DNA from: Gemmatimonadaceae bacterium
GTDB lineage: Bacteria > Gemmatimonadota > Gemmatimonadetes > Gemmatimonadales > Gemmatimonadaceae
Assembly (NCBI GenBank): GCA_013817305.1
Contig: JACDCY010000003.1
Coordinates: 21,181-85,180, forward strand
DNA: 64,000 nt
Reading direction: 5' to 3'
Position 1 is the stretch's first letter. The number at the start of each line of letters is the position of its first letter. Positions 47,201 through 55,038 of this stretch are shown here, one piece after another. The position numbers and the translations under genes are program-made. The notes under the pieces are model-generated. The model saw nothing but the letters and a program-made list of their open reading frames with translations. It made no database searches and was not told where the DNA came from.

Positions 47201-47584
47201 TCACCTACGGGTAGTCACCTCAATCACGCCCGACATGAACCCGGTCCCGTAGACCGTGGTCGCCTCCCAGGCGGGCAGGAAGCGTATCTCCGCCACGTTC
47301 GATGCCGGAATCAGCCGCAGCGTGCCGACGGGTCCGTATCGCATTCCGTCGACAAATACATAGGGGAGCGGCGAATCGCTCGCTCGCAGGCTCGTCTTGC
47401 CGCGCGACACGAGAAAATTCCTACGCAGCTTCACGACTGCCTCGTAGGCGTTTTGCGCGAGCGATGCGACGATCTCGTCCTGTGATATGCGTCCCGGATC
47501 GCGGGGCGTGGTGGACGCGATCCGCGCAGGCGCGCAGGTAGCGGCTGCCAGAATCAGCATCAGGGCCATCAGACCGGGTTTCAT
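47201..47584 (-). CDS. Small plug-domain lipoprotein
   Basis: 127 residues from the ATG at 47584 (AGGAG 6 nt upstream). Lipobox-type signal (LMLILAAATCAP). The body resembles only the last part of a TonB-receptor plug (PYVFVDGMRYGP, ASNVAEIRFLPAWEATTVYG, SGVIEVTTR). No barrel, so it cannot transport. Similar plug-like folds occur in the larger secreted proteins at 4.7-7 kb and 18.3-19.4 kb. Function unknown. Confidence 0.75.
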   Translation of the reverse strand: MKPGLMALMLILAAATCAPARIASTTPRDPGRISQDEIVASLAQNAYEAVVKLRRNFLVSRGKTSLRASDSPLPYVFVDGMRYGPVGTLRLIPASNVAEIRFLPAWEATTVYGTGFMSGVIEVTTRR

Positions 47585-47761
47585 GGAATCTCCTGCGCCT
47601 TCTCCGCACGGCTCACCTGCCGAGGCGCTACGGGAAAGATGTTGCATGACACGGGCCCCACAATGAAGGACTGCGCGGCGGGCCCGTCAGCGCCGGGCGA
47701 AAGGGGGCCACGTGGCGCTTCGGCTTCCGTTCGACCCCGGCGTCCGATAGCTTTCAAGGTT

Positions 47762-47835
47762 CGGGGCGTAGCGTAGCCCGGTAGCGCGCCTGCTTCGGGA
47801 GCAGGAGGTCGCTGGTTCAAATCCAGTCGCCCCGA
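47762..47835 (+). tRNA. tRNA-Pro (anticodon CGG)
   Basis: Acceptor CGGGGCG/CGCCCCG, anticodon stem CCTGC/GCAGG with loop TTCGGGA, T-loop TTCAAAT. CCA not encoded. It stands alone, about 100 nt before the binding-protein gene. Confidence 0.97.
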
Positions 47836-47932
47836 TTTCTATCTTCAAGAGACTCACCGGACTATTTCGGTGGGCTCTTTGCGTTTCGTGCTTGCTTTCC
47901 CTGATGGCGGACCACTCCACCCCGGATGAATC

Positions 47933-49525
47933 GTGCGCCGTCGATGGTGCCTTCTGTTCAGCGGAGCGGCATGGCTCGCCTCCCCGGGCTGTGCCCGCGA
48001 GGCTAAGCCTGCCCGCCCGTTCGTCGCGGCCGTCACGACCGATCCCGGCCATCTCAACACGGCGATCACCACCAACGGAAGCGTGCACACGGCCGGCGGC
48101 CTGCTGTACGACGGACTGGTCGAGCTTAATGACGAGCTCGAGCCAGTGCCGGCGTTGGCGGAACGTTGGGAGGTGGACAGCGCGGGAACACGCTACCGGT
48201 TCCACCTCAGGCGGGATGTGCGGTGGCACGACGGCCAGCCGCTGCACGCAGCCGATGTGAAGTTCACCTTCGAGCAGTTGCTGCTCCGATTTCACTCGCG
48301 AACCCGGGCCTCTCTTGCGCCCGTGCTGGACAGGATAGAAACACCGGACGACTTCACCGTTGAGTTCATCTTCCGCCGTCCGTACGCGGCCCTGTTGCAG
48401 CAGCTCAACGTAGAAGAAGCCCCGATCATGCCACAGCACCTGTTCCAAACTGGCGATCCGCTGCGAAATCCCGCCAACACGGCACCGGTGGGCACCGGTC
48501 CCTACCGGTTCGTATCCTACTCCGCGGGGAGCGAAATCCGTTTTATCGCAAACAAGGAATACTTTCGCGGACAGCCCGCGATCCGGGAAGTCGTGCTCCG
48601 AATCGTCCCCAACCCGACGGTACAGGTGCTGGCATTGGAGGCCGGCGAAGTCGACTGGCTGTTCGGGGTACCCGGACCGGATCGCGCGCGGCTGCGCCAG
48701 GATAAGCGCTTCACAGTCGTGCAGACGCCCGGTTACTCCGGCGGGAGCAATTGCATAAGCACGGTTGGATTCAATCTGGACAAACCCCTCTTTCGCGACA
48801 TACGGGTAAGGCGCGCGATCGCGCACTCGGTCGACCGCGATCAGGTGCTGGCGCGGGTCCTGTTCGGAGAAGGTCGCGTTGCCGATGCACCGATCTCTTC
48901 CGGGATCGCCTTCGCGCACGCAGCCGGTCTGGCTATGCCGGCGTTCGACACCGCGCGCGCCGCGAGCTTGCTCGATAATGCCGGATGGCGCCGAATGGGC
49001 AAAGCGTTCAGAACCGCGCGCGGAGTCGATGGCGTGCCGGACGGAACCGCGCTGACTATCCGGTTTACGGCGATGCCGGGACAGGCCGCTTACGGAGATC
49101 TTTTGCGAGCGCAGTTGCGCGCGGTCGGCATAGATCTCCGCGTCACAGCGCTCGAGCCCGCGGTCTTCAGCCAGTCGGTTTTCACGGCCCGCGACTTCGA
49201 TACGGCGATCATTTCCTACTGCAATGGGACCGACCCCGAGATCGGCGTGCGCAGACAGTACGTGTCCGCGAGCATAGGGCCTGTGCCTTTCTCGAACACT
49301 GCGGGCTACCGAAACCAGGAGATGGACGCGCTGTTCGATAGTGCCGCGTCGGCGCTGGATGCGGGCGTGCGCACCAGCCTCTACCGCCGGATCCAGGAAA
49401 TCGCGGTGCGCGACCAGCCTTACATATGGCTCGTCGAGACGCTCAACACGCGAGCGTTCAGCGCGCGGTGCACCGGATTTGGAATCTCACCACACTTCGC
49501 CGCGACTGCGCACTGCGGGAATTGA
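47933..49525 (+). CDS. ABC transporter substrate-binding lipoprotein (family 5, peptide/nickel type)
   Basis: 530 residues, GTG start, lipobox signal (GAAWLASPGCA). SBP_bac_5 features: AVTTDPGHLNTAITTN, PALAERWEVDSAGTRYRFHL, DVRWHDGQPLHAADVKFTFE, PVGTGPYRFVSYSAGSEIRF, DIRVRRAIAHSVDRDQVL. The family binds peptides, opines, heme or nickel complexes. Nickel is attractive because a [NiFe] hydrogenase locus starts 2 kb on, but no ligand residues prove it. It overlaps the permease by 4 nt. Confidence 0.92.
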   Translation: MRRRWCLLFSGAAWLASPGCAREAKPARPFVAAVTTDPGHLNTAITTNGSVHTAGGLLYDGLVELNDELEPVPALAERWEVDSAGTRYRFHLRRDVRWHDGQPLHAADVKFTFEQLLLRFHSRTRASLAPVLDRIETPDDFTVEFIFRRPYAALLQQLNVEEAPIMPQHLFQTGDPLRNPANTAPVGTGPYRFVSYSAGSEIRFIANKEYFRGQPAIREVVLRIVPNPTVQVLALEAGEVDWLFGVPGPDRARLRQDKRFTVVQTPGYSGGSNCISTVGFNLDKPLFRDIRVRRAIAHSVDRDQVLARVLFGEGRVADAPISSGIAFAHAAGLAMPAFDTARAASLLDNAGWRRMGKAFRTARGVDGVPDGTALTIRFTAMPGQAAYGDLLRAQLRAVGIDLRVTALEPAVFSQSVFTARDFDTAIISYCNGTDPEIGVRRQYVSASIGPVPFSNTAGYRNQEMDALFDSAASALDAGVRTSLYRRIQEIAVRDQPYIWLVETLNTRAFSARCTGFGISPHFAATAHCGN

Positions 49526-50487
49526 GCGGCCGATTTCTCGCCAGACGCCTGCTACAGGTAGTGCCGACCGTCCTCGGCATCGTGCTCATTGCGTTCCTGC
49601 TTATACATCTTGCTCCGGGCGATCCCGTGATGGCACTCGCGGGCGAACATGGAGACGCCGCGTACTACGAATTCATGCGCGAGCGATTCGGCCTCAACCG
49701 TTCGTTGCCCGATCAAATGCTCACATATTTCGCCAGGGTAGCATCGGGCGACCTGGGGATGTCGTACGTTCACGGCAGAAGCACCGCTTCGCTGATCATG
49801 GAACGCGCGCCCGCAACGCTCCTGCTAACGGGATCCGCGCTTCTCCTCGCCGTCATCGTGTCCATACCGCTCGGCGCCTTCGCCGCTCGACGACCCCACG
49901 GGAGCTGGGACGTCAGCATCAGCGGGGCGGTGTTGACACTCTACTCCGCTCCGGCTTTCTGGCTCGGGCAGCTGGCCATACTTGCTATCGCACTCAAGCT
50001 CGGCTGGTTACCCGTGCAGGGCATGACGACCGCTGGCGACACGCAGAGCGGCATCATGCGCGCACTCGACGTAGCGCGCCATCTTATCCTGCCGGCGATG
50101 GTGCTGGCATCCCAGGAACTCGCTGTTCTGGTTCGCCTCACAAGAAGCGGATTGATTGACGAGCTTGCTCGGGACCACATTCGCACGGCACGCGCAAAAG
50201 GTGTCACCGACGCCGCCATTCTCATCCGTCACGCGATGCCCCGCGCCCTGCTCCCGGCCGTAACGGTCATCGGGGCGCGAGTGGGCCAGCTCATCGCCGG
50301 TGCCGTCGTAATCGAGATCGTCTTCGGTTGGCCGGGAATCGGCAGGTTGCTGCTCACCTCGCTCCAGAATCGTGACACTCCTCTGTTGCTCGCCCTGTTC
50401 CTGGTTGTTTCGTTTACTGTAGTCGTCGCGAATCTCCTCACCGATCTGGTCCACGCCGCCCTTGATCCGCGAATCACGCTCCGCTGA
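49522..50487 (+). CDS. ABC transporter permease, DppB/NikB type
   Basis: 321 residues from the TTG at 49522 (TTGA overlap with the binding-protein stop); a longer frame to 49426 is also open. Typical first helix (LLQVVPTVLGIVLIAFLLIH LAPGD), then GLNRSLPDQMLTYFARVASG and the EAA-type loop (ARAKGVTDAAILIRHAMPRA), with about six membrane helices. It forms the channel with the next gene. The end overlaps or abuts that gene's start region. Confidence 0.9.
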   Translation: MSGRFLARRLLQVVPTVLGIVLIAFLLIHLAPGDPVMALAGEHGDAAYYEFMRERFGLNRSLPDQMLTYFARVASGDLGMSYVHGRSTASLIMERAPATLLLTGSALLLAVIVSIPLGAFAARRPHGSWDVSISGAVLTLYSAPAFWLGQLAILAIALKLGWLPVQGMTTAGDTQSGIMRALDVARHLILPAMVLASQELAVLVRLTRSGLIDELARDHIRTARAKGVTDAAILIRHAMPRALLPAVTVIGARVGQLIAGAVVIEIVFGWPGIGRLLLTSLQNRDTPLLLALFLVVSFTVVVANLLTDLVHAALDPRITLR

Positions 50488-50509
50488 GGTCGCGAGCGCG
50501 ACCAAGCAC

Positions 50510-51361
50510 ATGGTCTTGGATTCGGCGTCGCTTCCTTCTGCCCCGGCAAGCGGGCGCATCGCGGGCGCCATCGGCCTCGTTCTCATCGGCGTAATCATTA
50601 TCGCGGCACTCTTCGCACCATGGCTTGCCAGTGCTGACCCTTTCGATCTGGCCGGGCCTGCCTTGGCTGGTCCTTCGCCGAACCACATCATGGGGACCGA
50701 TGCCATCGGGCGGGACCTGTTCAGCGGTGTCCTGTATGGCACGCGGACATCGCTACTGATCGCAATCACGGTCGGGGCACTCGCCAGCGCGTTCGGCGTC
50801 ACGATCGGAATGATCGCCGGCTACTACGGTGGATTCGCCGATGACTTCCTAATGCGAATGACCGAGCTCTTTCAGGTACTTCCCCGTTTTTTTCTCGCCG
50901 CCGTCGCCATCGCGCTGCTCGGGCCGGGTGTAGACCGGGTGATCGTCGTACTTGCTCTGACCTCATGGCCGGTCCTGGCCCGCGTAGTACGCGCGGAGAT
51001 CCTCGCCCTGAAACAACTCGACTTCGTGCTTGCGAGCGAAGCGCTCGGGGCGACGAAGTTTCACCTCTTCAAAAACGTGTTCCTGCCGCACGTGCTACCA
51101 GCGGTGCTCGTGCTCGTCGGTCTTCTCATGGGGCAAGTGCTGCTCACGGAAGCGAGTCTAGGCTTCATCGGGCTGGGCGATCCGAACGCGATGACGTGGG
51201 GAACGCTTGCCGGGCAGGCTCAGGGATTTTTTCGCGTCGCCTGGTGGCTGGCGCTGTTCCCGGGACTAGCCATCAGTGCGACCGTGCTTGGTCTCAACCT
51301 GATTGCTGATGCGCTATCGTCGAGAGTGCAGAATCCGGCGGGAATTAGCGCGACCGAGTAG
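50510..51361 (+). CDS. ABC transporter permease, DppC/NikC type
   Basis: About 283 residues from the ATG at 50510; a TTG at 50462, overlapping the previous gene, is an alternative. N-terminal helix (AGAIGLVLIGVIIIAALFAP), HIMGTDAIGRDLFSGVLYG, six helices and the EAA loop (ASEALGATKFHLFKNVFLPH). No ATP-binding subunits follow; the next gene is convergent and overlaps by 17 nt. Energising ATPases must be supplied from elsewhere. Confidence 0.9.
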   Translation: MVLDSASLPSAPASGRIAGAIGLVLIGVIIIAALFAPWLASADPFDLAGPALAGPSPNHIMGTDAIGRDLFSGVLYGTRTSLLIAITVGALASAFGVTIGMIAGYYGGFADDFLMRMTELFQVLPRFFLAAVAIALLGPGVDRVIVVLALTSWPVLARVVRAEILALKQLDFVLASEALGATKFHLFKNVFLPHVLPAVLVLVGLLMGQVLLTEASLGFIGLGDPNAMTWGTLAGQAQGFFRVAWWLALFPGLAISATVLGLNLIADALSSRVQNPAGISATE

Positions 51362-53342
51362 TGCCGGATCTCTTCCTCATCCACGGTGCCTCGAGAATGT
51401 AGAGTCCCGAGTTCACATCACTTATCACCACATAGTCGCGCGCTGTCCCGCGCCCGCTCGAGGGGACCGAGAGCAGCGCCACGCTGACGACATACGCCTT
51501 TGCCGGGAGAACTCCCGTGGGGTCAGCGACGTCGGGCGGCACAAAAAACCCGGTTTCACTCGGCGCGCCGGCCGACAGGTCAATGACACGCGCACCGTCC
51601 GAGTTCCACGGCACGATGGCGATGCTTCCACGAACGGCCGCGCGTTGCGGCGAGAAGACGCTGAAGTCAGGTGGAGGAAAGACGCTCGAACGCGGCGTGC
51701 GGTATACACCGAGCTCGCGTGTAGCAGCAGGATCCGACACGTCCACAACGCGCAAAGCGCCCCACTCGCCGGGCGCGTCCGTCATGGTCGCCGTAACCTG
51801 CTCGCCGCCGGAACAGCGGCCCTCGACGACCGACGGACAAAGCACGACGCGCAGTGAATCCCCGTCCCCCTTGTCGATCATCATCACTGGTATAGCGACT
51901 CCGGCCGGATCGCCATCGGGCGAGAACGCTTCAGGAGAAGTTGCGGTCGTCTGAAGAACTACGACTCCGCGCGCACCCGCGGCCTGGGCGAGCTTTACCC
52001 GCTCGGCCATCGAGCACGCCGCTGCCGCGAGGCCGGGTTGCGTTGGCTGGCGGCTTCGGTCGATAAGCGCGATGCCGCCCCGCGGATCGGAGAGGTAGGG
52101 ATCGGGTGGCACGTGTGGCTTGTCGGAGTGCTCCTGGGGCATGTCCGCGTGCATATCCGTCGCGGGATTCACACCGCAGCCACGCCCGACGTAGAAAAGC
52201 TCGCCTCGCACGCGTCCACCCGGTTGCCGGTAGAGCTGTGCCTTCTTCTGGGGATCGAACAAAGTGAAGACCGCCTCGCACGCAAACTTGGACCCCGCCA
52301 CCGAAGGCGGGCCCTCGACCTCCAGCGTGGTAGATGGCCCGATGAAATCCGCTTCCGAGATCAGAGCGAGGTCGCGGCCCCCCACGCGAGCGGAGGCGAC
52401 ATAGGCGGCGCTGCCCTCGAACCGGCGGTCGGCAGGGTATTTGAACTGTCCGGCTTGGGCAGGGCTGCCGGCTGCGTCCAGATCCACAACGAACAAACCG
52501 CCATCGTAAAACGCCAGCAAGCCACGGTTTCCACCGAGCGCGAAGCCCGCGCCGTGGCCGGCGCTGAAAGGCCGGCAGCCGTTGGTGGAAAAGATCGGCA
52601 TGCCGGGAGGCGGAAAGGCTCCGACCTGCACTGGCCTGCGCGGGTCCGTGACATCTACGACGCGCAGGTCTCCGGATGGAAGCTTGCCCGCAGAGGCGCC
52701 CGGTTCGAGGGAGAAGGAAAGAACGCGGCCATCGGATCGCTGAACGAGGGAAACCGAATGCTGCGAGGATGCGCAGCGTACCGCGCTCTTCGCTGGCGGG
52801 GGGCCGCACGCCGGGATGCTGTCAGCATGCGGCACATCCGCGTCCGACTGGTAGCGACCGAGAAAGACAGGCGCGGACGGACGCGTCACGTCGTAGTAAG
52901 CGACGCCCCGTTCAACCGTCGAGCCCCCGGCGCCGCACGTCTGCAGCGCGACCGCCAGTAGATCGCCCGTAAACGTCGCGGTCCGGACGCGTTGCGCTGC
53001 CACGCCGTGCGCCGCAACGCCAGCTGGTACAGGAATGGCTCCAACGACTACAGGAGCCCGCGGCCGCGACAGATCAACCAGCTTGACCGCGACAGCCGGG
53101 CAAGGATACGGATTGTACAGATGCGCGTGCACGCCGGCCGCGGGCATCATCCCCGCGCCCACTATCGCGGTGGTTCCGACAACAGCGACGTCTCCGTTGA
53201 GCCCCGCTCCACCGAGCGTCGTCCGGCCCACCAGGCGCAGGGCCTGAGCGTGCGCGCCCGGGGTCATGCCAACGACGCATGCAAGACCAAACAGCCACCA
53301 GTGTGCGCCGCGCGCCGTAAGGATTTTACGCAGTGGTTTCAA
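51345..53342 (-). CDS. Secreted LVIVD-type beta-propeller protein with PA-domain insert
   Basis: About 665 residues from the TTG at 53342, which gives a signal peptide (HWWLFGLACVVGM, ending GAHAQ); it overlaps the CooC-type stop by 17 nt. Repeated strands of the type VKLVDLSRPRAPVVVG, VAYYDVTRPSAPVFLG, LRVVDVTDPRRPVQVG and LRVVDVSDPAATRELG are LVIVD repeats that probably build a propeller. A PA-like insert (about 440-540; VKLAQAAGARGVVVLQTT, IPVMMIDKGDGDSL) lies in the middle. The last gene of the hydrogenase operon; exported, so possibly an envelope partner. Function unknown. Confidence 0.75.
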   Translation of the reverse strand: MKPLRKILTARGAHWWLFGLACVVGMTPGAHAQALRLVGRTTLGGAGLNGDVAVVGTTAIVGAGMMPAAGVHAHLYNPYPCPAVAVKLVDLSRPRAPVVVGAIPVPAGVAAHGVAAQRVRTATFTGDLLAVALQTCGAGGSTVERGVAYYDVTRPSAPVFLGRYQSDADVPHADSIPACGPPPAKSAVRCASSQHSVSLVQRSDGRVLSFSLEPGASAGKLPSGDLRVVDVTDPRRPVQVGAFPPPGMPIFSTNGCRPFSAGHGAGFALGGNRGLLAFYDGGLFVVDLDAAGSPAQAGQFKYPADRRFEGSAAYVASARVGGRDLALISEADFIGPSTTLEVEGPPSVAGSKFACEAVFTLFDPQKKAQLYRQPGGRVRGELFYVGRGCGVNPATDMHADMPQEHSDKPHVPPDPYLSDPRGGIALIDRSRQPTQPGLAAAACSMAERVKLAQAAGARGVVVLQTTATSPEAFSPDGDPAGVAIPVMMIDKGDGDSLRVVLCPSVVEGRCSGGEQVTATMTDAPGEWGALRVVDVSDPAATRELGVYRTPRSSVFPPPDFSVFSPQRAAVRGSIAIVPWNSDGARVIDLSAGAPSETGFFVPPDVADPTGVLPAKAYVVSVALLSVPSSGRGTARDYVVISDVNSGLYILEAPWMRKRSGTTRSR

Positions 53343-54105
53343 GAGTTGCCGCGAGCCGTTCGATCGCCTGCACCGCAGGGGAGCGGGGATCGTAATCGAT
53401 AGGAGTCTTACCGGCTCTTTCGGCGTCGAGCAAAGTGGCGTCAAAAGGGATCTCCCCCGCCAGTTGAAGCGAATGAGCCGCACAGAATTCCGAGATCGCC
53501 TTGCGGTCACCGTCATCCCGCACCTTGTTGGCGACAGCGAGCACTCCACCAATGCCCAGCTCGGACGCGAGCGCGGCTACCCGTCGCGCGGTTTCCATCG
53601 AGCGATAGTAGGGCTCGATCGTCGCGACGAATTTCGAAAGATGCTTGCCCGTTCCGCGCGATATGTGCTCCAGCCCCGCTTCCATATCGACGATGATGTC
53701 TCCACCATCATCACCCCTGCTCACGATCTCACCGATTAAGCCGCGGACCGCGGCGTGGGCGCTGCACAGTCAACCAGCGCCGCCGTGATTCACCTTGCCC
53801 ATCACGAGCAGACGAATTCCGTCGGGTCCGGGCGCGGAATAGTTGGATATGATGTCGTCCGAATTCGCGGTGAAGACCGTTTTCGTCGTGCCGTCTTCCT
53901 GTTGTTGCCGCTCCATCATATTGCGCGGTAGCTCCATCATCGCCTGCGCCGTGGCCGGTGGAATGCCCAGCGTCACCGCCAGGTTCGGCGTGGTATCGGC
54001 ATCGATCGCCAGCACTCGCCGACCTTGCCGAGCCAGAATCCGGGCGAGCGTGCCGGAGATTGTCGTTTTACCGGTACCACCTTTTCCCGCGATCGCTATA
54101 CGCAT
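53326..54105 (-). CDS. CooC-type nickel-insertion ATPase with in-frame TGA at codon 112 (candidate selenoprotein)
   Basis: Reading through one TGA (53772-53770) gives 259 residues, the usual CooC size. Deviant Walker A is GKGGTGKTT (K8, K13), the switch I Asp lies in AIDADTTPNLAV, and switch II is DMEAGLEHISRGT. Before the TGA is VMGKVNHGGAG, after it L-C-S-A-H, so TGA replaces the first Cys of the C-x-C motif (Cys112 and Cys114 in Carboxydothermus CooC1) that binds Ni/Zn at the dimer interface. CooC ATPases load nickel into CO dehydrogenase; here the neighbour is a [NiFe] hydrogenase. Start ATG shares a base with the upstream stop (TGATG). If TGA is not decoded, the products are 111 residues and a separate 132-residue fragment (GTG at 53724), i.e. 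a pseudogene. Confidence 0.75.
53740..53754 (-). promoter_or_regulatory. Candidate bacterial SECIS hairpin after the in-frame TGA
   Basis: On the mRNA strand GCCGC pairs with GCGGC (five G-C pairs) around the loop GGUCC. The stem begins 15 nt and the loop 20 nt after the TGA. E. coli fdhF places a GGUC apical loop 18 nt after its UGA. The lower stem is not well formed by eye. Confidence 0.5.
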
Positions 54106-54491
54106 CAGTGCTTGTGACCTCCGGTTGCGCGCGCGGCAGCGTGGCATTCCGCGGCGCCGGCGGGATTATCGTGGCAGTCGCAGCCGGGGTCGTTGCATTC
54201 GCCATGACCCTGGCCAAGCATATCCGAAAATTCGTCAGCGAATCGCCGGGCCCCTTCGCCTTTGCCGCTCTCGGTCAAAAGGTACTCCGCGGGGTCGCCC
54301 GCCGCTTCGACTACGAGGCCTCGGCGCACGAGATCGGCGAGTGTAGCGCGCACGATCTCCTCGGGCTGGGCCAGGAACCGTGTCATGGCGGGAAGCGTGG
54401 CGCTCGCGCCGAGCCCCTCGCCTTCGAACCAGAACAGGAGTTCGAGCATCTCGTCCCGGCGCGCAATTTCACCTCCCGCTTCGTCAGTCAT
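54105..54491 (-). CDS. Winged-helix-like protein with Cys/His-rich C-terminal tail
   Basis: 128 residues. The first 90 look like a small winged-helix domain (MTRFLAQPEEIVRATLADLV, RRGLVVEAAGDPAEYLLTES). The tail from 94 to 128 holds H96, C99, C104, C106, H107, C116, H117, H126 and H128, as in GECNDPGCDCHDNP. Such tails bind Ni, Zn or Fe. The gene sits between the maturation protease and the CooC-type ATPase. It may sense or deliver metal to the hydrogenase; no known family was recognised. Confidence 0.7.
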   Translation of the reverse strand: MTDEAGGEIARRDEMLELLFWFEGEGLGASATLPAMTRFLAQPEEIVRATLADLVRRGLVVEAAGDPAEYLLTESGKGEGARRFADEFSDMLGQGHGECNDPGCDCHDNPAGAAECHAAARATGGHKH

Positions 54492-54498
54492 TGACAGA

Positions 54499-55038
54499 TC
54501 ACTCCGTAAATTCCGGGGATGCGTGTTGTCCGGACGTATTTCCCGTTGTCACGGACATGATATCGGATAGCTCGCCTGCTAGAAGATGATGGATCCGGCG
54601 GATCGCCACGCCAACGGCCGCGCGCACGGGCGGCGTCAGCTCGCCGGTGAGGTCGCAGGTCATCTCATCCACTTGCATGGGCTCGCAGCCGACCAGAACG
54701 ACTTTCGTCGGAAGCACTCCGAGCGCCTTCGCAACAGACAGGGCGTGCGACGGGATTGCGACATGCATGTCAACGCGCTGCACGGCTTCGACCGAGTCAA
54801 CCTCGAGAACGTACACGGTTCCGGGCACTCCCCCCCGGGTCATCGCGTCCGCGATGATCAACAGATCGCACGGCGTCAGCAGCTCCTGGGCGAGCCGGAT
54901 ACCGGCTGTGCCGACCTCCATCAGCTCCACGCCCGGCCGCGCGACCCCTGCATCGCCGAGACGGCGCACGACCTCGACGCCGAATCCGTCGTCGCCGCGA
55001 AGTATGTTGCCAAAGCCTGCTATGAGCGTGCGACCCAC
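54499..55038 (-). CDS. Hydrogenase maturation protease (HyaD/HupD family)
   Basis: 179 residues, GTG start directly after the preceding stop. Family motifs: AGFGNILRGDDGFGVEVVRR (the acidic metal ligand at D16/D17), ELMEVGTAGIRLAQELL, DLLIIADAMTRGG and the His in IPSHALSVAKAL. These proteases clip the C-terminal tail of the [NiFe] large subunit after nickel insertion; the large subunit here keeps a 21-residue tail after DPCMPCTTH. The C-terminus is extended by a Ser/Thr-rich stretch. Confidence 0.93.
   Translation of the reverse strand: MGRTLIAGFGNILRGDDGFGVEVVRRLGDAGVARPGVELMEVGTAGIRLAQELLTPCDLLIIADAMTRGGVPGTVYVLEVDSVEAVQRVDMHVAIPSHALSVAKALGVLPTKVVLVGCEPMQVDEMTCDLTGELTPPVRAAVGVAIRRIHHLLAGELSDIMSVTTGNTSGQHASPEFTE

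Noticed and set aside
53326..54147. Treating the CooC-type gene as two separate genes or a frameshifted pair
   Set aside because: The two parts are in the same frame, separated by one TGA and 15 codons that complete the CooC sequence, so it is a single gene with one in-frame stop.
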